Assembly: GCA_958296045.1 (NCBI GenBank)
Contig: CATQHT010000002.1
Coordinates: forward strand, 1-64,000
DNA from: Rhodothermales bacterium
GTDB taxonomy: Bacteria > Bacteroidota > Rhodothermia > Rhodothermales > Bin80
Length of the DNA: 64,000 nucleotides
Direction of reading: 5' to 3'
The notes beneath the pieces are model-generated. The model was not told the origin of the DNA and ran no database searches. It saw only the letters and a program-made list of their open reading frames with translations. This document shows, piece after piece, positions 26,267 to 35,233 of this stretch; position 1 is the first letter of the stretch, and the number at the start of each line of letters is the position of its first letter. The position numbers and the translations under genes were made by a program.

Positions 26267-27739
26267 ATGGCTATGCTTCGGAGCGTTGCACTGATCCTCG
26301 TTGTTATCCTGGGTGCGGGGTGTTCCACGTCGCGCGAAGCGGTGGTGCCCCCACCCCCAGCCCCTACGGAGGCGCCTATCGTGTCGCCCCCCTTGGCGGG
26401 GGTCGACTCGCTGGTAGTCCACGAGGTGGCGACCGCGTTTGATAGCACGTTTGTGGCCGCACCAAGAGAGCAGGCCGGCGAGGCGCGCTTTCTGGAAGGG
26501 CGCCAGGTGCAGCAGCGCCTCGACAGCCTGCTCCAACAGCGGCACGGCGCTGCCCCGCGGCACCGCAGCACCACCGAGCCCGACACGGCCGCGTACGAAG
26601 CGGCACAGCGCACGGTGCTAGACGCCGTACAGGCCCAGGCGCAGCAGGATAGCGCGCGCGCACTGACGCTGCTTGGGGACGCGCAGCGCCTCTATGAAGC
26701 AGCGCTGCAGCACAACCCCACCCACGAAGAGGCCCGCTACCAGTTGGCGCGCCTATACCGTATCCAGGCAGAACAGTACCGAGACCAGCAGCGCTGGGAG
26801 ACGGTGCTGCAGATGCTGCGCGGGCTGCTCACCCTCCATGCCGATCAGCATGTGCTGTGGGCCGAGCTCGCTGCCGTGCTCGATACGCTACGGCAGCACG
26901 AAAGCAGCGGGATGGCATGGATGCAGGCCGCCGCCGTGGCGCTCGACGACGCCCAACTGGCCTTTGTCGATAGCACGCTAGCCCCCGATAGCCTGACGCT
27001 GTTTCGGTATTACCAGCGTGCGTACCAGGTCTTGGTGCAAGCCCGCCATGGCGCGGGCGTGCGCGAAGCGCTGACGCACGCCATCCACTATGCGGCCGAT
27101 AGCGCGCAGCACGCGTACGCCATAGGAGAGCTCACGTGGGCTACCTGGGACGGAGACCGCTTCGTGCACCGCCTGAGGTTTGATAGCCTGCTGACGCGGG
27201 CCACCGACCACCCACAGGACGCGCGCCGTGGCCTGACAACGCTCTTAGCGCACCTAGAACAACACGCGGCCACCCTGGAAGCCAACTATAACGTGGCGAT
27301 CCTCTCCTGGCAGCTCCAGGAGCACGACCGGGCCCTCGACACGCTGCAGGGACTATGGCACCAGGCAAAGGACGCGGTGTCCTTGCCCTATGAAGCCTTC
27401 CAGGAAGACCTGCGCGAGACCTATGCCAGTCTGCTGTTTCAGCGGGGACTGCAGCACCGACAAGACGGCGCTTCGGCCAAAGCGTTTACCTACCTGCTTA
27501 TGGTTACCGAGCTGGATAGCCGCCATACCGGTCCCGCCTACCTGGAAGCGCTTCGGCTCACGCGCAGCAACCCGGACCAGGCGCGGCAGCTGCAGCCGCG
27601 CATCGAAGCGGTGTTCGATCGCCTCACGCCCCAACAGCAGCGCGCCTACCTCTCCCTGATGGGCAACCTCTACCGGAGGATCGGGGACCGCACCCAAGCT
27701 AAAGCCTTCCTGGAACGCTTCCAGGCAATACCAAACTGA
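26267..27739 (+). CDS. TPR-repeat lipoprotein
   Basis: About 490 residues from ATG 26267 (an ATG at 26273 is equally possible). A lipoprotein signal with lipobox LGAGC lies at about residues 15-19, followed by a proline-rich linker and helical repeats of TPR type from about residue 100 to the end, for example 'ALTLLGDAQRLYEAALQHNP' and 'AFTYLLMVTELD'. It should be anchored in the periplasmic leaflet of a membrane, most likely the outer one, and act as a scaffold. In the Agl-Glt gliding machine a TPR lipoprotein (GltE) has a comparable place. Its stop overlaps the next start (TGATG). The open frame continues upstream to 25535 but that part is antisense-like and lacks a start in context. Confidence 0.82.
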   Translation: MAMLRSVALILVVILGAGCSTSREAVVPPPPAPTEAPIVSPPLAGVDSLVVHEVATAFDSTFVAAPREQAGEARFLEGRQVQQRLDSLLQQRHGAAPRHRSTTEPDTAAYEAAQRTVLDAVQAQAQQDSARALTLLGDAQRLYEAALQHNPTHEEARYQLARLYRIQAEQYRDQQRWETVLQMLRGLLTLHADQHVLWAELAAVLDTLRQHESSGMAWMQAAAVALDDAQLAFVDSTLAPDSLTLFRYYQRAYQVLVQARHGAGVREALTHAIHYAADSAQHAYAIGELTWATWDGDRFVHRLRFDSLLTRATDHPQDARRGLTTLLAHLEQHAATLEANYNVAILSWQLQEHDRALDTLQGLWHQAKDAVSLPYEAFQEDLRETYASLLFQRGLQHRQDGASAKAFTYLLMVTELDSRHTGPAYLEALRLTRSNPDQARQLQPRIEAVFDRLTPQQQRAYLSLMGNLYRRIGDRTQAKAFLERFQAIPN

Positions 27740-30664
27740 TGCGCCCGATACGATACGCGCTGTGGTGCACGCTGGCTTTCGCGCCCGCCGTATGGGCGCA
27801 GGGGCCGCCCGTGACCTGCCAGCCGCTAACGCTGCACGCAGGCGAGACCGCGCCGGTGCCATGCACCACGCGCGACGCACAGGCAGAGGCGTACACCTAC
27901 CGGTGGGAAAGCCCCCAACACTTGCGCCTGCTGAGCAATCCCCATGTGCTGCGTCCCCTGTTTGGGGCGCCCTCGCCCCTGAGAACCACCTACACGCTCG
28001 TGGTGGAGACGCCCCAAGGCGCCGTGGTGCAGCGCGTGCCGCTGCATGTGCACGTCAAGCGGACCGAAGACACGGCGCTGCACGCCCTGCCGCCTGCCGT
28101 GCAGTGTGCGCCGGTGCTCCACCTCTATGAAGGGGAGCGGGGCACCCTGGCGTGCCAGGTGACCGATCGCCAGCCCTGCAGCGTGGCGCTACCGGTGGGA
28201 GGGACCGCTCATCACCACGCCCCCAGATGCGCCGCGTACCACGGTGGTGGCACCACCCCTGGTGGCAGGGCTCGAGACACAGTCGTATCCGATGACGCTG
28301 GCGGTGACCGCGCCGCACGCTACGCGGAGGGCACACGTCACCGTCGTCGTCCATAAGCGGGCGCCGCCCTTGCACTGCCCCACCCACCTGGAGGTGGCGC
28401 CCGGCAGTGCCGCCGTGCTGGCATGCCACACCACCGACACGCATGCCACCGTACGATGGACAGGACTGTGGGGGACCGCTACCGACCCGCTGAGCAGCAC
28501 CGAGGTGCTAGCGCCCACCTTTTTTGCCCCCGAAGATGCCCATGAGACGGCGTACCACTACGTCGTTCACCTGCCGTCGCACCGCATACGCCACCGGGTC
28601 ACCGTGCACGTCACGGGAGCCTTGCCCACGACCAGCGCCCCGTGGTGCGCCCCTTTGACGCTCTTCGAACGAGCACGCCAGTCGTTGCCCTGCCACGTGC
28701 CAGACGGCTATGCCCTGCGCTGGTACGGGCCCCAAGGGCCCCAGGCGCCCCGCATCGCCCACGGCATGCTCACCGCACCCCCCATACCTGCCGACACCGT
28801 CTTTGCGTATACCGTCGAAGCTTGCCCTACCCAGGGCGGCCCGTGCCTGCCCGGTGCGCTGTGGCACGTCACCGTACAGCGCCAGAAGCCACCAGCAGTC
28901 GCCTGCCAGACGAGCCACGACACCTATGCCGGTGAAGCCGACCTGCTACTACAGTGCGCCGTCTCCGGTGGTACCGACTATATGTTTGTGTGGACAGGAC
29001 CCGACACGGACCGCCTGAGCGCTACCGACGTGCTCTCGCCCACCTTTGATGTGCCACCCCAGGTCGAAGAGGATCGACAATACGGGGTGACGCTGACCGT
29101 CACCGATGCGGTTATCGGCAGCAGCAGCACCGAGGTGCGCATACGCGTGCATCGGCGCGGACAGGTCGTGCTGGACTGCCAGCGCCATGAATACTTCGTC
29201 TATGCCGGCAGCGCCGACTTCCCGCTGCAACCACAATGTGCCCTCTCAGGAGCGCCTCAGGACGGCTACTACCACCGCTGGGTGGCACCGCACGTGCCAC
29301 ACGATGCCGCGCGCCTGACCGATACGCGCGTGCGCCACCCCACCTTCCGTGTGCCCGACACGCTGGCGGCCGCCTACGTCTATACGTATACGTATGCCGT
29401 CGGCGCCCCGTACGCCGACGCGGCCGCCGTCGAGGTCCGCGTCACCGTGGATCCGTTCCCTACCGCGTTCGATATGACCGTTACGACCGCGGCGATGCAC
29501 TTTGGTGAACAGGCCGCCGGGCAGCAGGTGACGCTGGATCCCCTGACAGGACAGGTGTCGTCCAAAGTGCGCGGCACACATGCCCTCGGTGCCCTCGTTC
29601 TGGCCTCGCACCAGGCTACCGAAGCCACCGTGGAGCTGGCCGGCGGGCGCCTCTACCCGCAAGACGGACCACACCTGCTGGCGCTACAACCCCAGTGGGC
29701 CGTGTCCACCACGTGCCTGGCTTCGGCCTCCGAAGCCCTGGCCAGCCGCTATGCGGCCGTCACGCTGCAGGCCGAAGAAGGCGGCTGCCGTATCGTGCAT
29801 GTGGGCGGCATGCTGGACCTGCGCAGCGCCACACCAGGAACCTATGCCGGCACGCTGGACCTCACCGTGCGCACACCACAGGTGCAGGAGACCTTCCTGA
29901 TGCCAGTCTTCGTCACCGTGGTGGCGCCACGACCTACCGCAGTGGCCACCCCGCGCGGCGTATACGTCGAACCCGAAGGACACACCCCGGTCACCGACAG
30001 GCAACAGGTGCGGATCCATCCCATACGGGCCCTGCTGACGACAGCCACACCCTACGGCACCTTTACGCTGACGAACCCGTCCGTAGTGACCCAAGAGATC
30101 TCCGTGCAATCCGTCTTTGGATATACCGCCGCACGCGGAAGTCACGAGACGATAGTGGCACAGCCCACCGAAGCCGTAGGCGACCTGGGCGCCGCCCTCC
30201 TAGTCTATCCCAAAGTGCTCACGCTGAGTCCGGGAGAGACCCGCTATGTGCACTATGCGCTGCGCGAAGACCAGCCGCTGCCCGATAAGGCGCACGCCAC
30301 CTTCTTGGAGTTTAGCAGCCGCCCCCGCCGCTTTGTCTCCATGGATCGCCTGCCCACCCCCGACGACGCTACCCGTGTCGCCCACGTGACGCTGCGCATA
30401 CAAAGCGCCTATATCCCCGCACCAGGCGGACAGGTGACCGTCACGCCGCTGGACGGGGACCGCCTGCGGCTCGAAGCCGTCGACGGACCCTTTGCAGGGG
30501 TCGTGGTGGCCACCGACGCCCAAGGCAACGAGCTGGCACGCCGAGAACTGCTGCTGCTCACTACCCGCCTCCTGGCATGGCCCCTGCCAACAGACACCGA
30601 CGTCACGCTGCACTTTATCACTTCGCACGCCACAGCGCCGCCACCGGTCACCCTGCGCCGATGA
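27739..30664 (+). pseudogene. Ig/DUF4402/PapD-like secreted protein, split by one frameshift
   Basis: The reading begins with a signal peptide (MRPIRYALWCTLAFAPAVWA) in one frame up to about 28171 and resumes one base later in the frame that ends at 30664. Skipping one C of the CCC at 28174-28176 restores a continuous 974-residue protein and joins CQVTDRQ to PAAWRYRWEGP, matching the YRW-E strand of the preceding Ig-like domain. Domains: cysteine-paired Ig-like repeats (to about residue 570), a DUF4402-like module ('AAMHFGEQAAGQQVTLDP' to 'LRSATPGTYAGTLDLTV', about 575-730) and a PapD-chaperone-like C-terminal part ('FTLTNPS', 'LVYPKVLTLSPGETRYV'). Resembles a pilin/chaperone fusion. As sequenced, the downstream part lacks a signal peptide. 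A sequencing error is a real alternative. Confidence 0.6.
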
Positions 30665-33084
30665 CGACAAAGACCATGCGCTACGCCGCCGTCGGCATGC
30701 TGATGCTGCTCGCCGCCGCCGGCGCACACGCACAAGAGAAGCAGGTCCGCTACGTGCAAGAAACGCCATGGACCCTTAGTGACCTGCGTATCACACCAGA
30801 GGCGCTGCCACTACTGGCCTACTGGGAACCCAACCAGCAACGCTACTTCCTACAGCTGGCCCCCTATCTGGCGCTCCTAGGGTTCGACGTCACCTCGGAC
30901 AGCCTCCGCATAGAAGCCACGCGCCAACACAGGCGCCTCGCCATAGAAGGGGCCACTGGCGCGGCAGAGACCGGGACCGACGCCTTTCGGCTCGATTCTA
31001 CCGAATTCTTCGTGAGCCAAGGCGCGCTATACCTCTCCTTTGGAGGCCTGCAGCGACTCTTTGCGCCAGAACGTATACACTTTGACCAGGATCGACTCCA
31101 TATCACCCATGCCGCCGCCATGAGGCGCCCACAAGCCCCGGCTCCGGTGCGCTACGGACGACACCGCCCGGTGTGGGGCGATACCCATGTGGACTATCGA
31201 TTCACCAGAACGCAATGGCAACAGCACGATGCCACCTATCACGGCTTGGTGCGCACACAAACCAACGCCCTGCGCGGACAACTTAAGGCCGAAGCCCACT
31301 TCTCACAAAGAGACAGCACACAACACATAGAGGTCCGGTCGTTAAGCTACCTGGCCGACTTTCGTCGCTCACGGTGGCTTACCCAGGTGCAGGCGGGGCG
31401 CCTACAACACTTCGGATGGCCCCAAACCACCGTCTATGATGGCGTGCGAGTAAGCAACCATCCGGTGGCCGATCCCTACATCCAACGGCAAACCCCGCTA
31501 ACCGGCGTGGCTGAACCCGGTGCCATCGTGACCGCTAGCATCGGCGGCGTACAGGTCGACCAGGTCTTGGCCGATGTACAAGGACGCTATACGGTGCGTA
31601 TCCCAGCATACTATGGCGCTTCCCGCGTGCAGGTGGAGATCGCACCGCTGGACGGACGCCCACCGCGCCAACAGACGCATCACCTCTTCGTCAGCGAAGA
31701 CCTGCCGCCGCCCAAGACGCTCTACTGGGATGTGCGGGCAGGACAGGATCGCTATGGACCCGCCCCCGTCCTGGTGGCCGAAGCCCGCTATGGGATCCTG
31801 CCGGGACTGGCCGCGCGAGCCGCCTACCACCATGCCGGCATACCACTGGTGGGCATCACCCAACACTGGCACGGAGTCTCGGCCGATGCCGAAGTGGCAC
31901 TGCCCATGGCCGCAGCACGCCTTAGACTGTGGGGACAAAGCGCACGCCTAAGACTCCAAACAGAAGCCGCCTTCTCCCAAGAAAAGGCATGGACCTACTA
32001 TCGCCGAAGCCTGAGCGGACACCTCGGATGGCTACATACGCGCGGCACCCTGTCGCTAAGAGCCGAGCATTACGCCACCTTCGACGACAGTCGTACCACC
32101 CACATGACCAGCACCGGTACCGCCCGCCTCTCTGGTACCATGTACGCGCTGGTGACCGCAGGGCTCTCGCGCCAGCAATGGGCAGGACACGAAGCCCCCT
32201 GGCGCATGCGATGGCAGGCCTCCGTCACGCATGCCGTGGCGCACACATGGCGCATAGGGCTGCAAGGCGAAGGAGGCTTGGTGCACGACACGGACTTCGT
32301 CGGCGCCACGCTCCACGGACAGTGGCGAAGCGCCTCGCTAGGACTGCGCCTAGGATACGACCAAGGCATGGCCGCCGCCATCACGCTGCGCTTCGATACC
32401 CCCTACGTGAGCCTCACCAACCGATCCGCGCTCAGCACCGATACGCCGCAGTCCCATAGCCAAAGCCTGTATGGATCCGTGGCCCTGGGACCAAACCCCC
32501 AAATGATGCGGCAATCCCCCGCCCACAGCAGCGCCCTCTTAAGAGCGTTCCTGGACGACAACCGCGACGGACGCAAAGATGCGGACGAAGCCTACCTCCA
32601 CGACATAGAGATCCACGTGGATCACACACACGCACGACACATCAGCCCCGGCACCGTGCACGCCGATATGCTGGTCCCATACCAACAGTACCTGGTGACC
32701 ATCGATGCCCGATCCCTCAACAACCCGCGGTACGAACTTACGCCAGGCACACGCTTTCGCTTCGTGGCCGATCCCGGACAAACGAAACGTATCGATATCG
32801 CCGTCCAGAAACAAACCATCATCGATGGCGCCCTGGATAAGGCACCACCCTTTGCCGCCTCCCGAATCCTCGTCCTCTTCCTGCAAAATAACGCCGAGAG
32901 GGCCCGAGCCGACATGTCCCAAGAAGGACGCTTCAGCGCACGACTGGCTCCAGGACACTACACCATAGCACTGAAAGACCGCTTCGATGCCGTGGACCTG
33001 CGCTACTACCAACAGCCACTAGAAGTGCTGGAACAACCTGAACAAACGCTCCACCTTGATCCCTTCCCATCCAATGAACCGTGA
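30661..33084 (+). CDS. Usher-like outer-membrane protein
   Basis: An 807-residue exported protein (signal peptide within the first 25 residues, ending AGAHAQ). The central part shows the plug/Ig module of fimbrial ushers: 'TTVYDGVRVSNHPVADPY', then 'PLTGVAEPGAIVTASIGGVQ', 'GRYTVRIP' and 'PPKTLYWDVRAGQDRYG', which parallel the FimD series 'RGIARTNARVTV ... G.FEI.DL ... VRYELAAGEYRSG'. Beta-barrel-like alternation surrounds it. A calcium-type loop LDDNRDGRKDADE precedes a small regulatory domain near the C-terminus. Size is that of an usher (about 800-870). It overlaps both neighbours by ATGA-type junctions and follows the DUF4402/PapD-like gene, as in chaperone-usher operons. Distant homology, judged by eye. 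Confidence 0.65.
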   Translation: MTTKTMRYAAVGMLMLLAAAGAHAQEKQVRYVQETPWTLSDLRITPEALPLLAYWEPNQQRYFLQLAPYLALLGFDVTSDSLRIEATRQHRRLAIEGATGAAETGTDAFRLDSTEFFVSQGALYLSFGGLQRLFAPERIHFDQDRLHITHAAAMRRPQAPAPVRYGRHRPVWGDTHVDYRFTRTQWQQHDATYHGLVRTQTNALRGQLKAEAHFSQRDSTQHIEVRSLSYLADFRRSRWLTQVQAGRLQHFGWPQTTVYDGVRVSNHPVADPYIQRQTPLTGVAEPGAIVTASIGGVQVDQVLADVQGRYTVRIPAYYGASRVQVEIAPLDGRPPRQQTHHLFVSEDLPPPKTLYWDVRAGQDRYGPAPVLVAEARYGILPGLAARAAYHHAGIPLVGITQHWHGVSADAEVALPMAAARLRLWGQSARLRLQTEAAFSQEKAWTYYRRSLSGHLGWLHTRGTLSLRAEHYATFDDSRTTHMTSTGTARLSGTMYALVTAGLSRQQWAGHEAPWRMRWQASVTHAVAHTWRIGLQGEGGLVHDTDFVGATLHGQWRSASLGLRLGYDQGMAAAITLRFDTPYVSLTNRSALSTDTPQSHSQSLYGSVALGPNPQMMRQSPAHSSALLRAFLDDNRDGRKDADEAYLHDIEIHVDHTHARHISPGTVHADMLVPYQQYLVTIDARSLNNPRYELTPGTRFRFVADPGQTKRIDIAVQKQTIIDGALDKAPPFAASRILVLFLQNNAERARADMSQEGRFSARLAPGHYTIALKDRFDAVDLRYYQQPLEVLEQPEQTLHLDPFPSNEP

Positions 33085-33758
33085 TGCACATGATTGCTAC
33101 TGGCCTGTGGACGCTGCAAGAAGCAGCAAGTAACGCAGGAACCTCCCTGACCCTATCCTCCTTCTGGGATATGGTCGGATACGCCCGAGGATTTGAGTAT
33201 CCTATCGGGCTGGTCTTCGTGGTAGGACTGTTCTTTATCTGCACCGCCTATGTGCGGGCGCTCTTCCAGTGGAAAAGCCATAAAATCCTGTCACAACTCA
33301 ACCCCAACGACATACACCAAGACACGCTTGAAGAAGCGCTCCAACGCACTCCCGAAGCCAACCCCTACCGGAAAGCCTGTGAAAAAATGCTGGCCGGACA
33401 CCAACACAAAAATACCCTGGAATACGTCCTACAATATATCGACCTGGACCATGAACGATACCGAGAAGTCGACCGGTACATCAATGCCGCCGTCTACGTC
33501 GTCCTCAGCCTAGGACTGCTCGGTACACTGCTCGGCATCTTCGTGCTCTTTACCAGCAGCGGACGACATGAATCGTCCGACCTCGTAGGACTCGGCATCG
33601 CCGTAGTCTCTACGCTGCTCGCACTAATCGTACGACTCATCCTCTGGCCCGCCAACCTCTTTGTGCAAGCCTGGGTGCGAAGACGATACCACCACCTCAA
33701 AGAATGGTGCACCATGCTGGCACTGAAACTGGCTAGAGAAACCCAAAATAACCCGTAA
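33081..33758 (+). CDS. ExbB/TolQ/MotA-type proton channel
   Basis: A 225-residue inner-membrane protein (GTG at 33081 overlapping the usher-like stop; ATG at 33084 is the alternative). It has the three-helix ExbB/TolQ plan: TM1 about 40-62, a cytoplasmic domain, TM2 about 140-160 with GLLGTLLGIFVLF (the GLxGTxxGI signature, including the conserved threonine) and TM3 about 172-195 (LVGLGIAVVSTLLALIV). The glutamate found in E. coli ExbB TM3 is replaced by valine. Paired with the two ExbD-like proteins it should form the ion-driven stator. It is the last gene of the operon, about 6 kb from its partners, which is unusual since exbB normally precedes exbD. Confidence 0.85.
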   Translation: MMHMIATGLWTLQEAASNAGTSLTLSSFWDMVGYARGFEYPIGLVFVVGLFFICTAYVRALFQWKSHKILSQLNPNDIHQDTLEEALQRTPEANPYRKACEKMLAGHQHKNTLEYVLQYIDLDHERYREVDRYINAAVYVVLSLGLLGTLLGIFVLFTSSGRHESSDLVGLGIAVVSTLLALIVRLILWPANLFVQAWVRRRYHHLKEWCTMLALKLARETQNNP

Positions 33759-34231
33759 ATGCCCACCACCCTCTTCTGCTCGATAGACTGAGAGGCGAAT
33801 AACGTTGCGCTTTTTGCCGTCTAGTCGGTGCAGGGTCGCGCCGGCAGGCAGGCGCGCACCCGTCATGACCGGAAACTCTCGAACGGTCGGAGGCTGTATG
33901 CAACCTTTCACAGTGGTCTTGTTGCTGCAAAGGTGCAGACCGAGATCCAATGAGTCAGTGCGCCAAACCTTTCTGGAATAAGGTGCGCGGTGGGCGCAGT
34001 CACCGTATCGCATGTGCCGGGGTGCGCTGCTACTGCGTACAGTTCCCGACCCCCAGAAGGAAGAAGCTCCCGTAACGAAGTACGGTGTACATATCCAGGA
34101 AACCTCACCCCCGCAAGAACAGCAGGCGGTGAAATGCCCTCTATTGACCACGGTACCAGAGCACAGCGCAGAAGTAGCGGTGCAAATCCTGCATTAGAGC
34201 CCCGGCTGCTGCCTGCTATGGAATAACAGAA
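33759..34231. other. Convergent intergenic region, no supported gene
   Basis: About 470 bases between the convergent ends of the motor operon and the sugar-isomerase operon. Open frames in it have no motifs. I see no strong plus-strand terminator directly after the channel gene. Confidence 0.45.
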
Positions 34232-34256
34232 AACCTCCCGGTTTATACCCGGGTTG
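34232..34256 (-). terminator. Rho-independent terminator of the isomerase operon
   Basis: Read on the minus strand, aacccgg-loop-ccggg-a-ggtt forms a GC-rich hairpin followed by ttttctgtt, about 40 bases after the stop at 34296. A second perfect hairpin gcaggc-loop-gcctgc lies at 34262-34281. Both are in the right place to end the minus-strand catabolic operon. Confidence 0.65.
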
Positions 34257-34295
34257 GGGATGCAGGCAAAAAGATGCCTGCGGAGAGGTCTGGCC

Positions 34296-35207
34296 CTACT
34301 CCTCTGCCGCTAACTGCTTTTGGACCTCCTCCAAGGCGGCCTTAACCTCCAAGATGCCTTCAACCTCGCGGCCCTCAGGCCCATGCTCAATGCCGCAATA
34401 GCCATCCCAGCCCGCATCCAAGACAATGCGCATCATGCGCATATAGTCCAATGGGTGCGAATTACCGTCATCGTCAAACACCGTGGTCTTGACGCTCACC
34501 CCGCGGGCATAGGGCATCAGCTCCCCTACGCCACGATAGGAGTCATAGGTTTCGTCTTCGCTCACGCGAAAATTGCCGAAGTCCGGCAGCGTCCCAGCCC
34601 TGGGGTGGTCGGCCATCTCAATGGTGGCAGCCAGCCAGTCGCCGCGGCTGGAGTAGCCGCCATGATTCTCAATGATCACGTTAAGACCGTGCTCATCGCC
34701 GAAAAGGCAGAGCTGGTGCAACCCGTCAGCCACAAGCTTCATCTGCTCCTCTTCGGAGCCGTCGCTGTACCCGTTGACGCGTATGGAGTGGCAGCCCAGA
34801 TGCTTCGCGGCCGTGACCCACTTGTAGTGGCGTTCCACTGACTCCGTCCTCAGCGCCGCGTCTGGGTCGCCCAAACGCCCCTCACCATCGCACATAATCA
34901 ACAAACTCTTAGCACCCTGATCCTCGGCGCGCGCCTTCATCTCCGACAGATACGCCTTGTCCTCGGCCTTGTCCTTGAAGAACTGATTGACATACTCCAG
35001 CCCGTAAATGCCATTGCTGGTGGCTACCTTGGCGAAGTCGAGGTTGTCAATCTTCTCGGCAAACAACGACCGGTGCAACGACCACTGAGCCAGAGAAATC
35101 TTGAAAGGAGAGCGCGGCTGCGCCAACGTGTGACGGGAAAGACGCATACCGACAGCGGCAAAAGCGGAAGCCTGCAGAAATGCGCGGCGGTTTATTGTGC
35201 GTGACAT
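34296..35207 (-). CDS. Tat-exported sugar phosphate isomerase/epimerase (TIM barrel)
   Basis: About 303 residues from ATG 35207, chosen because a Tat-like signal starts there (MSRTINRRAFLQASAFAAVG; RR-x-F-L). The rest is an AP-endonuclease-2/xylose-isomerase-like TIM barrel: 'KISLAQWSLHRSLF' first strand, metal-ligand segments NVIIENHGG and CGIEHGPEG, and DFGNF. Such periplasmic barrels isomerise or epimerise sugars during breakdown of plant or algal glycans. It is the distal gene of a minus-strand operon with the ThuA-PQQ and DUF1080 proteins, all exported, which suggests extracytoplasmic sugar processing. A paralogue with a nonsense codon is at 50091-50984. Confidence 0.82.
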   Translation of the reverse strand: MSRTINRRAFLQASAFAAVGMRLSRHTLAQPRSPFKISLAQWSLHRSLFAEKIDNLDFAKVATSNGIYGLEYVNQFFKDKAEDKAYLSEMKARAEDQGAKSLLIMCDGEGRLGDPDAALRTESVERHYKWVTAAKHLGCHSIRVNGYSDGSEEEQMKLVADGLHQLCLFGDEHGLNVIIENHGGYSSRGDWLAATIEMADHPRAGTLPDFGNFRVSEDETYDSYRGVGELMPYARGVSVKTTVFDDDGNSHPLDYMRMMRIVLDAGWDGYCGIEHGPEGREVEGILEVKAALEEVQKQLAAEE

Positions 35208-35233
35208 CGTGCCAAGGTCGAAGATGTGTATGG

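Noticed and set aside
33624-34151. 175-codon minus-strand frame after the ExbB-like gene
   Set aside because: Partly antisense to the channel gene; no family features, Cys/Arg-rich composition.
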